DNA of 64,000 bases from Paracoccus sp. S1E-3 (GTDB lineage: Bacteria; Pseudomonadota; Alphaproteobacteria; Rhodobacterales; Rhodobacteraceae). Shown here one piece after another: positions 32,912-42,883 of the stretch; position 1 is the first letter of the stretch, and each line of letters begins with the position of its first letter. The notes under the pieces were generated by a model. The model was not told where the DNA came from, ran no database searches, and saw only the letters and a list, made by a program, of their open reading frames with translations. A program made the position numbers and the translations under genes. The DNA lies in the NCBI RefSeq assembly GCF_013868135.1, contig NZ_JACEMU010000007.1:1-64000 (forward strand). Direction: 5' to 3'.

Positions 32912-35721
32912 CACAGCACCTCCTGAATGCGGGTGGCGGTGATCGGGAAGCGGTCGAAGCGGTGGCCGGTCGCTTGGGCGATGGCATTGGCGCAGGCGGC
33001 GGCAACGGGGATCATCACCACCTCGGCCATGCCTTTGGGCGGGTCATTATCCGACAGCGCCGGCAGCACATGGCCTTCCTGCGTCCAGACCGCCACATCC
33101 GAGGCGCGCGGAATCCGGTAACGGCTGAGGTTCCAGGTCCCGTTGCCCGGCCCGTCGGCGCCCACCGGCAGGTCTTCGTAAAGCGCGTGGCCGATGCCCA
33201 TGGCGACGCCCCCCTCCAATTGCCCCGAGACCAGTTCCGGCACGATCTGCGTCCCGCATTCCAGCCAGGTCTTGTGCGACAGAATGCGCACCTCGCCCGA
33301 GCCGGAGGAGACCGCCAGTTCCACCATCGTCGCGCAGGGCGCGTAATAGACCGTGCCCGCATTGTTGCGCTGCACCGGGGGGTAATAGGCCTTGACGCGC
33401 GGGACGAAGGCATAGCCGCCATCGCTCATCCGTGCCCGTTTCGCCGCGTCGGCGCCGGTCCCCCATTTGACCGAGATCGCGTCGATGGGGGCGCGGAACT
33501 GCTGACCGTCGATATCGAAATCGGCTTCGGCCCAGGCCCAGCGGTTGAAAGTATGGACGCAGGCCCCAGTCACCAGCCCGTCGCGATGCGCGCGTTCGGC
33601 CAGCCGTTCCAGCGACAGCGGTTCCAGCGACCGCGCGGTCAGCATCCCGTTCTGCCAGCGCGCATCGGCGATGGTCACCGGTTCGGGCAGCAACTGGCCG
33701 CCATCGGGACCGCCGCCCCAGATCGACAGCGCCGCCGGCCACAGTCCAAGCCGCAGCAGCATCTGTGCTGCCTGCTGGCTGGCATGGGTGAAGTAATAGG
33801 CCGAATTCGAGGCCGAGCGCGGCGAGGTGAAGCGGGGCACCCAGAACGGGTTCAGCGCCAGCTGGTCCTCCTCCTCCTGCGGGGTGGTATAGGGCTGATC
33901 CTCGGTCACAAGCGGCATCTGCGGCCAGTCCTGAACGGAAAACTCGACCTCGTCGGCGGGGCGCCCGACGAAGGGCTCGACCACCAGCATCTGGGCGGTG
34001 GTGGCGCCGGCGCCGATTTCATTTGCGACATGGCGCATGGCGAGCCGGCCCTCGGGCGTGACTTCCAGCGAGACGACGGCTGCCTCGGCCCCGGTGCCGA
34101 AATCCTTCTGGACCGCGCCGAAACCAACGCCATAGAGCATGCCGGGATTGGCGGCTTCGTATTCGGCCTTCTTCGCCGCCCGCCCGGTCCAGAGCGGGTC
34201 CTGTTCCGCCAGCGCCAGAATCTCGTCGATGCGCATCTGCCCCGAGGGCACCGCGCCCTGGGTATTCTTCATGCCGCTGCCGATCACATTGATGCGGCGC
34301 AGCGCAATCGGGTCCATGCCGATTTCGGCGGCGATGTCGTCGACCAGCATTTCGGTCGCGGCCATGGATTGCAGGGTGCCGTAGCCACGCATCGACCCCG
34401 CCGTGACCCCGATCGAGGGCCAGACCTCGACCTTCAGATCGCTTTTCGGGAAGTAATAGACCGACTGCGCCGCCGTCACCGCCACGGTGCCGACTGAGGG
34501 GCTGAAATTCATCACGCCCCCACCATCGCCGATCATGTCGCAGGTGAACGCCTGAAAGCGGCCCTCTGCATCGACGGCGATGGCCATGTCGGTCTCGAAC
34601 GGGTGGCGCTTCAGCGCGAACTGGAAATGCTGCCAGCGGTCCAGAACCAGCCGCACCGGCCGCCCTTCGCCATAGAGGGCGGCAAGGGCCACGTAATTCG
34701 GGAAGGACTGATGTTCTTTCTGGCCGTAGCCGACGGTATAGCCGGTGACGAAATCCAGCCTGTTCAGCGTGAAGCGGCTTTCGGTGACCAGATGCAGGAT
34801 ATGTTCGGCCGCCGAATAGGGCGATTGCGAGGCGCCGATCACATGCAGCGTGCCGGTGGCGGCATCATACCAGGCATTGCCGTTCTCCGGCTCCATCGTC
34901 ACGTGTTCGATCGACTGGCTGGAATAGTGTCGGCGAAACACGCGCAGGCCCTCGGGCGGGCTGTCGAATTCGGTGCGGATGGCGGCAGCGTGGCGGACGG
35001 CGGCGCCGAACGCCGCGTCATCCGGGCCGGGCCATGTGACGCCCTGCGGGCTGGTGGCGGGCCAGACGACATAGTCCTTCATGGCCGAGAAGACATCGGC
35101 CCCGCGCGGGTCGGAACCGCCGATGCGGACATATTGGGCGGCGCCGTAAGGGGCGCGCGCGGGCTGCGCGGCCTCGGCCCCCCAGCGGAAGATGTCATTG
35201 TTGAAGCGGATCAGCGCGCGCGCGGCCCGGAAGCGTTCGTAATCGTGCCAGATGCCGATGGCGACCGGCTGGCCCAGCATCGGCGGCAGCTGGCCAGCCG
35301 GCAGGAAGAACTCGCCGTAAAAATCCGGGTCCGGCATCGACAGCCCGTCCGCCTGCGCCGTCGCCGCGTCGACCAGCACATCGGGCATCAGCCCGTCGGG
35401 TTCCAGCACCGACAGGTCCAGCCCCTCATAGATGCGGTCGGCGCGGGGAATGTGGATGGTCATGGCGTGGGACTGTTCGTCCGGCCACCCCTCCAGATCG
35501 CGGGCGCGGATGTCGACGGCAAAGACCTTCGACCCCGTCACCTTGGCCATGCCATCCCGGCGGTAACGCAGCTTGCCATCGGCAAACCAGCCCCGGTCCT
35601 GGCCCACGGGCGACGGCATCATCGCCGCCTGTGCCGGGCGCATCGGCCGGACCGCAGCAATGACCCCGAGGGCTGCGGCCGAGGCAAGAAATTGACGGCG
35701 AGACACGTCGATGGGTCGCAT
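32911..35721 (-). CDS. Xanthine dehydrogenase-family molybdopterin-binding subunit (aldehyde oxidoreductase-like)
   Basis: 936-residue large subunit carrying the molybdenum cofactor. A twin-arginine signal (SRRQFLASAAALGVIAAV, residues 8-25) indicates folded export to the periplasm. Segments typical of the family are GYGTLQSMAATEMLVDDIA, EIGAGATTAQMLVVEP and the C-terminal YEDLPVGADGPGNGTWNLSRYRIPRASDV. No FAD subunit is present; the operon supplies a 2Fe-2S subunit and a tri-haem cytochrome. The usual substrate of such enzymes is an aldehyde or N-heterocycle; it cannot be fixed here. Divergent from a second, similar pair. Confidence 0.92.
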   Translation of the reverse strand: MRPIDVSRRQFLASAAALGVIAAVRPMRPAQAAMMPSPVGQDRGWFADGKLRYRRDGMAKVTGSKVFAVDIRARDLEGWPDEQSHAMTIHIPRADRIYEGLDLSVLEPDGLMPDVLVDAATAQADGLSMPDPDFYGEFFLPAGQLPPMLGQPVAIGIWHDYERFRAARALIRFNNDIFRWGAEAAQPARAPYGAAQYVRIGGSDPRGADVFSAMKDYVVWPATSPQGVTWPGPDDAAFGAAVRHAAAIRTEFDSPPEGLRVFRRHYSSQSIEHVTMEPENGNAWYDAATGTLHVIGASQSPYSAAEHILHLVTESRFTLNRLDFVTGYTVGYGQKEHQSFPNYVALAALYGEGRPVRLVLDRWQHFQFALKRHPFETDMAIAVDAEGRFQAFTCDMIGDGGGVMNFSPSVGTVAVTAAQSVYYFPKSDLKVEVWPSIGVTAGSMRGYGTLQSMAATEMLVDDIAAEIGMDPIALRRINVIGSGMKNTQGAVPSGQMRIDEILALAEQDPLWTGRAAKKAEYEAANPGMLYGVGFGAVQKDFGTGAEAAVVSLEVTPEGRLAMRHVANEIGAGATTAQMLVVEPFVGRPADEVEFSVQDWPQMPLVTEDQPYTTPQEEEDQLALNPFWVPRFTSPRSASNSAYYFTHASQQAAQMLLRLGLWPAALSIWGGGPDGGQLLPEPVTIADARWQNGMLTARSLEPLSLERLAERAHRDGLVTGACVHTFNRWAWAEADFDIDGQQFRAPIDAISVKWGTGADAAKRARMSDGGYAFVPRVKAYYPPVQRNNAGTVYYAPCATMVELAVSSGSGEVRILSHKTWLECGTQIVPELVSGQLEGGVAMGIGHALYEDLPVGADGPGNGTWNLSRYRIPRASDVAVWTQEGHVLPALSDNDPPKGMAEVVMIPVAAACANAIAQATGHRFDRFPITATRIQEVL

Positions 35722-35928
35722 GGGGCTACCTGATTTCGTCCTGGTTTCCTGTCATGTTCCGACCTGCAAGGGGGCAAGTCAACCGGCTTCGGCTGCGGAT
35801 CGCGCTGACATTTCAGCGGCAATCCGCCCGTTTCTGCGCCCCTGCCGCGATCTGACGCAGCGGCCTGCTGGCCATGCCGGGGACGGGCTGGCTAGACTGC
35901 GATCATGACCAGCCAGCGGGGGAACGCC
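35722..35928. promoter_or_regulatory. Divergent intergenic region between two molybdenum hydroxylase operons
   Basis: A 207-bp spacer that must hold both promoters. On the minus strand TTGACT (35777-35782) is followed 17-18 nt downstream by only weak -10 candidates (GAACAT/AACATG, near 35753-35759), so the promoter call is tentative. On the plus strand no convincing pair is seen; a possible ribosome site (GCGGGGGAA) precedes the ATG at 35929. Confidence 0.3.
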
Positions 35929-36387
35929 ATGTCATTCACCGTCAACGGGGCGCTGCACGACCCCGAGCTTGATCCTGACATGCCGCTGCTTTGGGTCCTG
36001 CGCGAGGTGCTGGGCCTGCCCGGCACCAAATATGGCTGCGGCATTGGCGCCTGCGGGGCCTGCACCGTGCATCTGAACGGTGAGGCCGTGCGCGCATGTC
36101 AGGTGCTGGCAGGCGATCTGGATGGGGCCGAAATCGTCACCATCGAGGGGCTCGGCACGCCCGAAGCGCCCCATCCCGTGCAGGCCGCGTGGATCGAGAC
36201 GCAGGTCGCCCAATGCGGTTATTGCCAGTCGGGCCAGATCATGCAGGCCGCCGCCCTGCTGGCCGCGACGCCGGCGCCGACGGATGCCGAGATCGACGAA
36301 GCGATGTCGGGCAACCTGTGCCGCTGCGGCACCTATCCCCGCATCCGCGCCGCGATCCGCCGCGCCGCCCATACCGCCGAGGGCTGA
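35929..36387 (+). CDS. (2Fe-2S)-binding small subunit, isoquinoline 1-oxidoreductase alpha-like
   Basis: 152-residue iron-sulfur subunit of a second xanthine oxidase-family enzyme. Cluster ligands are in [16 protein letters not shown] and a following Cys (RAC), then CGYC and CRC (in [16 protein letters not shown]). The ATG at 35929 ([11 protein letters not shown]) has GGGGGAA before it; an upstream ATG at 35905 would add eight residues. The order small-large without FAD or CoxM subunit resembles isoquinoline 1-oxidoreductase (IorA-IorB). It lies 3 nt before its large subunit. Confidence 0.93.
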   Translation: MSFTVNGALHDPELDPDMPLLWVLREVLGLPGTKYGCGIGACGACTVHLNGEAVRACQVLAGDLDGAEIVTIEGLGTPEAPHPVQAAWIETQVAQCGYCQSGQIMQAAALLAATPAPTDAEIDEAMSGNLCRCGTYPRIRAAIRRAAHTAEG

Positions 36388-36390
36388 GCC

Positions 36391-38637
36391 ATGTCGCTGC
36401 GCAAATTCACCCGCCGCGCCTTTCTGGTCGGATCGGCCGTCATCGCCGGGGGCGTGGCCTTCGGCGTCTATACCGTCCGCCGCGACCCCGAAAACCCGCT
36501 GGCCGAGGACCTGCCGGAGGGGGCGGCGACCTTCAACCCCTGGGTGCTGATCGACGCGCAGAAGGTGACGCTGATCGCGCCCCATGCCGACAAGGGGCAG
36601 GGGGTGATGTCGGTGCAGGCGGCGCTGCTGGCCGAGGAAATGGACCTCGACTGGGGCGGGTTCGAAGTCAGCTTCGGCAGCCCGGCCAAGGCCTATTGGA
36701 ACACCGCGCTGGGGGACGACTCGGTCCCGTTCCGCGCCAGCGACGACAGCCGGCTGGCCCGCGTCGCGCGGGGCGGCGCCGATATCGCCTTCAAGCTGTT
36801 GGGGATGCAGGTCACCGGCGGCTCGACCACGGTGCCCGACAGTTTCGACAAGCTGCGCGAAGCCGGCGCCATGGCGCGCGAGACGCTGAAGGCCGCCGCC
36901 GCGCGCCGCAGCGGGCTGGCGGTCGCCGATCTCGGCACCGAAAGCGGGGCGGTGCTGCTGCCTGATGGCACCCGCATCCCCTATACCGAACTGGCGGCCG
37001 AGGCCGCAGCGATCACCCCGGTGGCCGCCCCGGCGTTGCGCGATCCCAGTGCATGGCGGCTGCTGGGCCAGCCCATGCAGCGGCTGGACATCGTCGAAAA
37101 ATCCACCGGCACGGCGCGTTACGGCATCGATCTGGCGGTCGAGGGCATGGTCCATGCGGCCGTCCGGCTCAGCCCGCATCGCGGCGTTGTCCTGTCCTAT
37201 GACGACAGCGCCGCCCGTGCGCTGCCTTACGTCCGGCAGGTGCTGCAGATCCCCGGCGGGCTTGCGGTCATCGCCGATAACAGCTGGCACGCCATGCAGG
37301 GCGCCGAGGCGCTGGAGGTCGAATGGGCCCCCGCCGCCTATCCACCCGAGCAGGCCGGGCACTGGCAGCGCCTCGCCGACAGTTTCACGGAAGATGCGCT
37401 CGACCGGACCTGGCGCAACGACGGCGATGTGCAGGCGGCGCTGCCAGCCGATGCGCCCGCGGCCGAGGTGCTGGCCGCCGAATACCGCTCTCCCTATGTG
37501 GCCCATGCGCCGCTCGAGCCGCTGTCGGCCATCGTCCGCGTCGACGATGCGGGTGTCGAGATCTGGTCGGGCCATCAGATGCCGCGCGAGGTGCAGAAAG
37601 CCGCCGCCCGCGCCACTGGGATCGAGCCGGAACAGGTGCGCTTCCACAACCATCTGATCGGTGGCAGCTTCGGCCACCGGCTGGAACCCGAGTTCATCAG
37701 CCATGCCAGCGCCATCGCCAACCAGCTGCGCGGCACCCCGGTCAAGCTGATCTATCGGCGCGAGGAGGACTTCGCCACCGATTTCCCCCGCCATATCGCC
37801 ATGGGACGCGGGCGCGGCGCGGTGCGGGACGGGCAGGTGGTGGCGCTGGATCTGCAGATCGCCGCGCCCTCGGTCACCCGCTCGCAGATGGGTCGGCTGG
37901 GCATTCCGGCGGCCGGCCCGGATAACCAGATCCCTGCCGGAGCATGGAATGCCCCCTATGCCATTCCCGATTTCCGCGTCCGCGCCTATGCGGCCGAGGG
38001 ACTGGCGCCGGTCTCCAGCTGGCGGGCGGTGGGGGCGAACGGTGCGGGCTTCATTCTGGAGGGCTTTCTGGACGAACTGATCCTGCAGGCCGGGGCCGAT
38101 CCGCTGGCCGAGCGTATCCGCCTCGCCTCGGACCCGGTGGCGCGCGGCGTGCTGGAAGCCGTGGGCAAGATGTCGGGCTGGGACGGCGTGCTGCCGAAGG
38201 GGCGGGGGCGCGGCGTGGCTCTGGTCGAAAGTTTCGGCGTGCCGGTCGCCGAAGTGGTCGAGGTGACCGCGACCGAAGGCGGCATCCGCATCGACAAGGT
38301 GTTCGTGGCCTGCGACGTGGGCCCGGTGCTGGACCCGGTGAATTTCGAGAACCTCGTGCAGGGCGGCGTGGTCTTCGGCCTTGGTGCGGCGATGAATTGC
38401 GAAATCACCTATGCCGGCGGCGCGGCCGAGCAGACGAATTTCGACAGCCACGAGGGCATGCGCCTGTACCAATGCCCGGAAATCCACGTCCAGTCGCTCG
38501 GGCAGGCGGCAAAGATCCGCGGCATCGGCGAGCCGCCGGTGCCCCCGACCGCGCCCGCCCTTGCCAACGCCATCTTTGCCGCCACCGGCCAGCGGATCCG
38601 CGAATTGCCGCTGTATCGTCACATCGACTTCGCCTGA
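36391..38637 (+). CDS. Molybdopterin-binding large subunit, isoquinoline 1-oxidoreductase beta-like
   Basis: 748-residue large subunit with a twin-arginine signal (FTRRAFLVGSAVIAGGVAFG, residues 6-25), hence periplasmic. Family stretches are GQGVMSVQAALLAEEMDLDW, the Mo-site region FHNHLIGGSFGHRLEPEFIS and IRGIGEPPVPPTAPALANAIFAATGQRIRELPL at the C-terminus, where GEPP-PP-AP is typical of the IorB branch. Its likely role is water-dependent hydroxylation of an N-heterocycle or aldehyde. No cytochrome gene accompanies this pair; it may share the cytochrome of the divergent operon. A strong stem-loop follows. Confidence 0.92.
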   Translation: MSLRKFTRRAFLVGSAVIAGGVAFGVYTVRRDPENPLAEDLPEGAATFNPWVLIDAQKVTLIAPHADKGQGVMSVQAALLAEEMDLDWGGFEVSFGSPAKAYWNTALGDDSVPFRASDDSRLARVARGGADIAFKLLGMQVTGGSTTVPDSFDKLREAGAMARETLKAAAARRSGLAVADLGTESGAVLLPDGTRIPYTELAAEAAAITPVAAPALRDPSAWRLLGQPMQRLDIVEKSTGTARYGIDLAVEGMVHAAVRLSPHRGVVLSYDDSAARALPYVRQVLQIPGGLAVIADNSWHAMQGAEALEVEWAPAAYPPEQAGHWQRLADSFTEDALDRTWRNDGDVQAALPADAPAAEVLAAEYRSPYVAHAPLEPLSAIVRVDDAGVEIWSGHQMPREVQKAAARATGIEPEQVRFHNHLIGGSFGHRLEPEFISHASAIANQLRGTPVKLIYRREEDFATDFPRHIAMGRGRGAVRDGQVVALDLQIAAPSVTRSQMGRLGIPAAGPDNQIPAGAWNAPYAIPDFRVRAYAAEGLAPVSSWRAVGANGAGFILEGFLDELILQAGADPLAERIRLASDPVARGVLEAVGKMSGWDGVLPKGRGRGVALVESFGVPVAEVVEVTATEGGIRIDKVFVACDVGPVLDPVNFENLVQGGVVFGLGAAMNCEITYAGGAAEQTNFDSHEGMRLYQCPEIHVQSLGQAAKIRGIGEPPVPPTAPALANAIFAATGQRIRELPLYRHIDFA

Positions 38638-38646
38638 GATGCCCCC

Positions 38647-38680
38647 GCTGCGGCTGCACAGGGATCCGTGCAGCCGCAGC
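38647..38680 (+). terminator. Strong stem-loop after the molybdenum hydroxylase genes
   Basis: GCTGCGGCTGCAC (38647-38659) pairs perfectly over 13 bp with GTGCAGCCGCAGC (38668-38680), loop AGGGATCC. No T-run follows (GAGAAAGGG), so efficiency without Rho is uncertain, but the position 10 nt after the stop codon fits a terminator separating this operon from maeB. Confidence 0.65.
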
Positions 38681-38760
38681 GAGAAAGGGCCATTGCAAAT
38701 CCCGCCGTGAAGGTGCCGAATTGACCTGAGGATAGGTTAACGAGGCCGGGGAGGATCCAT

Positions 38761-41034
38761 ATGCCAACCGATGACATCGCCAATGACCGCCGCCAGGAGG
38801 CGCTTGACTATCACGAGTTTCCTCAGCCCGGTAAACTGGAGATCCGCGCCACCAAACCGATGGATACCGGGCGTGACCTGTCGAACGCTTATTCGCCCGG
38901 TGTCGCCGAAGCCTGTCTGGAGATCGAAAAGAATCCTCTGGCTGCAATGCGCTATACCGCGAAATCAAACCTTGTCGCGGTGATTTCGAACGGCACGGCG
39001 GTGCTGGGCCTCGGCAATATCGGGCCGCAGGCCTCGAAACCGGTGATGGAGGGCAAGGCGGTCCTGTTCAAGAAATTCGCCGGGGTCGATTGCTTCGACA
39101 TCGAGGTGAACGAGACCGATCCCGAAAAGCTGGCCGATCTGGTCTGCCGGCTGGAGCCGACCTTCGGCGCGGTCAACCTCGAAGACATCAAGGCGCCAGA
39201 ATGCTTTCTGGTCGAACGCCTGTGCAAGGAACGCATGAACATCCCCGTCTTCCATGACGACCAGCACGGCACCGCCATCGTGGCGGCCGCCGCCGCGACC
39301 AATGCCGTTCGGCTGGCGGGAAAGAAGTTCGAAGATATTCAGGTGGTTGCCCTGGGGGCCGGGGCTGCGGGCATCGCCTGTCTGAAGATGCTGATGGTGA
39401 TGGGGGTCAGGAAGGACCACATCACCATGCTGGACAGCAAGGGCGTGGTTCATACGGGCCGCAACGACCTGAATCCCGAAAAGCAGGAATTTGCCCGCGA
39501 TACCGACAAGCGCACCACGCTCGAGGCGATGGAGGGCGCGGACCTGTTCCTGGGTGTCTCAGGCCCCGGCCTGCTGACCGCCGAGATGGTCGGGAAGATG
39601 GCGCCGAAGCCGATCATCTTCGCGCTGGCGAACCCGACGCCCGAGATCATGCCCGAAGAAGCCCGCGCCGCTGCGCCCGATGCGCTGATCGCCACCGGGC
39701 GCAGCGATTATCCCAATCAGGTCAATAATGTGCTGTGCTTTCCCTTCATCTTCCGCGGGGCGCTGGATACCGGCGCCACGCAGATCAATGATGAGATGAA
39801 GGTCGCCTGTGTGGAGGCGATCGCGGCGCTGGCCCGCGAAACCGCCTCGGCCGAGGTGGGGCAGGCCTATCGCGGCGAAAGGCTGACCTTCGGGCCGGAA
39901 TATCTGATCCCGAAGCCCTTCGATCCGCGCCTGCTGCCGACCATCGCCACCGCCGTCGCCAAGGCCGCGATGGAATCGGGCGTGGCCACGCGACAGCTGG
40001 ATCTGGACGATTACCGCCGCAAGCTGCAGGGCAGGGTCTATCGCAGCTATAACATCATGCGCGACGTGTTCGAGGCCGACAAGCTGGCCAACCGCCGCAT
40101 CGTCTTTGCCGAGGGCGAGGACGAGCGCGTCCTGCACGCCGCGCGCCAGCTGATGGAGGACGGCCACGACACCCCGATCCTGATCGGCCGCCCCGAGGTG
40201 ATCGAGGCCCGTCTGGAACGCGAGGGCATCCGCATGGATCTGTCCGCGATCGAGATCATCAACCCCGAAAGCGATGTGCGTTACCGCGATTATTGGACCG
40301 CCTATCACCAGCTGATGCGCCGCCGCGGGGTCACGCCCGATCTGGCTCGCGCCATCCTGCGCACCAACACCACGGTGATCGCGGCGATGATGGTCCATCT
40401 GGGCGATGCCGATGCGATGATCTGCGGCACTTTCGGCGAATATCGCTGGCACCTGAAATATGTGGACGAGATCCTCGCCGGGCCTGATGCCCGTCCCATC
40501 GGGGCGCTGTCGCTGATCATCCTCGACCGCGGGCCGCTGTTTCTGGCCGACAGTCAGGTGAACCTGAACCCGACGCCCCGGCAGATTGCCGATACGGTGA
40601 TCGGCGCGGCGCGGCATATGCGCCGCTTCGGTGTGCAGCCCCGGATCGCGCTGTGTTCCAGTTCGCAATTCGGCAATCTCGAGACCGAATCGGCGCGCAA
40701 CATGCGCGCCGCGATGGAGATTCTGGACGGCATGGACCTCGATTTCCAGTATGAGGGCGAGATGCCTGCCGATGTGGCGCTGGATCCCCAGCTGCGCGAA
40801 AGGCTGTTCCCCGATGGGCGTCTGACCGGGGCGGCGAACGGGCTGATCTATCCCAATGCCGAAATGGCGGGGGCCGCGCGCAATATGCTGCGCTCGGTCG
40901 CGGGCGGGCTGGAGGTCGGGCCGATCCTCATGGGCATGGGCAACCGCGCCCATATCGTCACGCCCGGCATCACCGTGCGAGGCCTGATGAACATCGCCGC
41001 CCTCGCCGGCACCAATGTGTCGAGCTACAGCTGA
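38761..41034 (+). CDS. maeB: NADP-dependent malic enzyme with C-terminal phosphotransacetylase-like domain
   Basis: 757-residue cytoplasmic enzyme that decarboxylates malate to pyruvate with reduction of NADP+. The N-terminal malic domain (to about residue 430) shows [12 protein letters not shown], the [25 protein letters not shown] region, and the metal/acid-base stretch [16 protein letters not shown] near residues 163-178; the NADP fold follows ([16 protein letters not shown]). From about residue 430 a phosphate acetyltransferase-like domain starts ([32 protein letters not shown]) that is regulatory in this family, often acetyl-CoA sensing. Full length. Monocistronic, between a stem-loop on each side. 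Confidence 0.96.
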   Translation: MPTDDIANDRRQEALDYHEFPQPGKLEIRATKPMDTGRDLSNAYSPGVAEACLEIEKNPLAAMRYTAKSNLVAVISNGTAVLGLGNIGPQASKPVMEGKAVLFKKFAGVDCFDIEVNETDPEKLADLVCRLEPTFGAVNLEDIKAPECFLVERLCKERMNIPVFHDDQHGTAIVAAAAATNAVRLAGKKFEDIQVVALGAGAAGIACLKMLMVMGVRKDHITMLDSKGVVHTGRNDLNPEKQEFARDTDKRTTLEAMEGADLFLGVSGPGLLTAEMVGKMAPKPIIFALANPTPEIMPEEARAAAPDALIATGRSDYPNQVNNVLCFPFIFRGALDTGATQINDEMKVACVEAIAALARETASAEVGQAYRGERLTFGPEYLIPKPFDPRLLPTIATAVAKAAMESGVATRQLDLDDYRRKLQGRVYRSYNIMRDVFEADKLANRRIVFAEGEDERVLHAARQLMEDGHDTPILIGRPEVIEARLEREGIRMDLSAIEIINPESDVRYRDYWTAYHQLMRRRGVTPDLARAILRTNTTVIAAMMVHLGDADAMICGTFGEYRWHLKYVDEILAGPDARPIGALSLIILDRGPLFLADSQVNLNPTPRQIADTVIGAARHMRRFGVQPRIALCSSSQFGNLETESARNMRAAMEILDGMDLDFQYEGEMPADVALDPQLRERLFPDGRLTGAANGLIYPNAEMAGAARNMLRSVAGGLEVGPILMGMGNRAHIVTPGITVRGLMNIAALAGTNVSSYS

Positions 41035-41041
41035 GCGCCGG

Positions 41042-41072
41042 GCGCAACCGGCGGGGCGCCTGCCGGTTGCGC
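41042..41072 (+). terminator. Stem-loop terminator after maeB
   Basis: GCGCAACCGGC (41042-41052) pairs perfectly over 11 bp with GCCGGTTGCGC (41062-41072) around a 9-nt loop, 7 nt after the maeB stop. The tail GATCTTTC has a short T-tract. Ten bases further on lies a small dyad GCTTCA-TT-TGAAGC (41082-41095), which may be an operator for puuD or chance. Confidence 0.65.
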
Positions 41073-41170
41073 GATCTTTCGGCTTCATTTGAAGCTTCTT
41101 GGCGAAAATCGGCCTTACCCGGCCGCCCTCAACTCGGTTAGCTTGCGAAAAAACCTGCAGGGAGCGCCGC

Positions 41171-42430
41171 ATGACCGATTTCGCCATCATCTGGGACTGG
41201 CTGGGCTTTGCCGTGCGCTGGGTGCATGTCATCACCGCCATCGCCTGGATCGGGTCGAGCTTCTATTTCATCGCGCTCGACCTTTCCCTGCGCAAGGCGC
41301 CGCATCTGCCGCCGGGCGCGCATGGCGAGGAATGGCAGGTCCATGGCGGCGGGTTCTATCACATCAACAAATACCTCGTCGCGCCCGAGCACATGCCCGA
41401 GCATCTGACCTGGTTCAAATGGGAAAGCTATTCGACCTGGCTGTCCGGCGCGGCGCTGTTGATGATCGTCTATTGGGTCGGGGGCGAGCTGTTCCTGATC
41501 GACCCCGCCAAGGCCGATCTGGCGCTGTGGCAGGGGATCGTGATCTCGGCCCTGTCGCTGTCCATCGGCTGGCTGGTCTATGACCGGCTGTGCAAATCGC
41601 CGCTGGGGGAACATCCGACCGCGCTGATGCTCCTGCTGTTCGCGCTGCTGGTGGTGATGGGCTATGCCTATAACCAGATCTTCACCGGGCGGGCGACGCT
41701 GCTGCATCTGGGGGCCTTCACCGCCACCATCATGACCGCCAACGTATTCTTCATCATCATGCCCAACCAGCGCATCGTGGTGAAGGACCTGCAGGAGGGC
41801 CGCAAGCCCGATCCGAAATACGGCAAGATCGCCAAGCTGCGCTCGACCCATAACAACTATCTGACGCTGCCGGTCATCTTCCTGATGCTGTCGAACCACT
41901 ACCCGCTGGCCTTCGCCACCGAATACAACTGGCTGATCGCGGCGCTGATCTTCCTGATGGGGGTCACCATCCGTCATTTCTTCAACACCATGCATGCGGG
42001 CGGCGGGATGAAATGGTGGACATGGGCTGTTACCGTCATCCTGTTCATCGGCGCCATGTGGCTGTCGACCGCGCCGCTGTTCCAGCCCAGCTACGAGGAA
42101 TCCGAGGCCCGTGTGCTGACCCCCGCGCAGCAGAAATTCGCCGATGCAGCGGGTTTCGATCAGGTGATGAACATCGTTCCCGGCCGCTGCGCCATGTGCC
42201 ACGCGCGCGAGCCGGGCTTTGAAGGCATCCACATCGCCCCCAAGGGCCTGCTGCTGGAAACCCCCGATGACGTGACCCGCGCGGCGCGTCTGATCTATAT
42301 CCAGGCCGGGCTGACCCATGCCATGCCCCCCGCAAATGTCAGCTTCATGGAAGCCCCCGAGCGGCAGGCCATCGTCGACTGGTATCGCGCCGCCACCGGG
42401 CAGGCGCCGCGCCAGCTGGCCGTGAATTGA
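41171..42430 (+). CDS. puuD: Urate hydroxylase PuuD (membrane protein with C-terminal cytochrome c domain)
   Basis: 419-residue inner-membrane protein that oxidises urate to 5-hydroxyisourate and passes electrons through its own cytochrome c domain. The ATG at 41171 follows AGGGAGCGCCGC; the 24 extra upstream codons lack a start signal. The N-terminal urate oxidase membrane domain has eight or nine hydrophobic segments, with WVHVITAIAWIGSSFYFIALD near residues 17-37 and GGGFYHINKYLVAPEHMPEHLTWFKWESYSTW. The haem site CAMCH is at residues 340-344. No other purine-degradation gene is beside it, although molybdenum hydroxylases of a different subfamily lie 2.5 kb upstream. Confidence 0.93.
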   Translation: MTDFAIIWDWLGFAVRWVHVITAIAWIGSSFYFIALDLSLRKAPHLPPGAHGEEWQVHGGGFYHINKYLVAPEHMPEHLTWFKWESYSTWLSGAALLMIVYWVGGELFLIDPAKADLALWQGIVISALSLSIGWLVYDRLCKSPLGEHPTALMLLLFALLVVMGYAYNQIFTGRATLLHLGAFTATIMTANVFFIIMPNQRIVVKDLQEGRKPDPKYGKIAKLRSTHNNYLTLPVIFLMLSNHYPLAFATEYNWLIAALIFLMGVTIRHFFNTMHAGGGMKWWTWAVTVILFIGAMWLSTAPLFQPSYEESEARVLTPAQQKFADAAGFDQVMNIVPGRCAMCHAREPGFEGIHIAPKGLLLETPDDVTRAARLIYIQAGLTHAMPPANVSFMEAPERQAIVDWYRAATGQAPRQLAVN

Positions 42431-42478
42431 ACGCAAACACCGCTTTTCCCGCCGCCCCGGTCACGGCGCCTTTCCCTC

Positions 42479-42883
42479 ATGTTGGCGGCGAGGGCGATGG
42501 CGTTTGAACGGTTGAAGCAATGGGCCCGCGCCCTCAAGCGCGAGGTGGTGGCGCTGTGGATCGCCGCGCGCGATCCGCGCACCCCGCTGGGCGCGCGGAT
42601 CGTGGCGGCGCTGGTGGCGGCCTATGCGCTCAGCCCGATCGACCTGATCCCCGATTTCATTCCCGTGCTCGGGCTGCTGGATGACCTGCTGATCGTACCG
42701 TTGGGCATCCTGCTGGCGGTCAGGCTGATTCCGCCCGCCTTGATGGCCGCGTTCCGCCGCCGCGCCGGGGGCTTGCAGGACCGCCCGCGCAGCCTTGCCG
42801 CTGCCGGGATCATCGTGGCGATCTGGGTGCTGGCGCTGCTGCTGGCCGGCGCGGCGTTTCTGCGCAGGGGGGCGGCCGGGTAA
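42479..42883 (+). CDS. YkvA/DUF1232 family small membrane protein
   Basis: 134-residue protein with the DUF1232 motif YALSPIDLIPDFIPVLGLLDDLLIVPLGI (residues 42-70), which is diagnostic of the YkvA family, plus a C-terminal hydrophobic helix (LAAAGIIVAIWVLALLLAGAAFL, near residues 107-129). Two starts are possible: ATG 42479 without a ribosome site, and ATG 42497, which has GAGGG directly before it. Function of the family is unknown. It stands alone; a stem-loop follows. Confidence 0.87.
   Translation: MLAARAMAFERLKQWARALKREVVALWIAARDPRTPLGARIVAALVAAYALSPIDLIPDFIPVLGLLDDLLIVPLGILLAVRLIPPALMAAFRRRAGGLQDRPRSLAAAGIIVAIWVLALLLAGAAFLRRGAAG

Noticed and set aside
35932..38622. 896-codon minus-strand open frame opposite the second molybdenum hydroxylase
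   Set aside because: Shadow of a gene pair with intact iron-sulfur and Mo-site motifs on the plus strand.
31044..38637. Considered as a purine catabolic cluster because puuD is nearby
   Set aside because: The molybdenum enzymes belong to the Tat-exported, FAD-less aldehyde/isoquinoline branch rather than xanthine dehydrogenase XdhAB, and maeB and terminators separate them from puuD.
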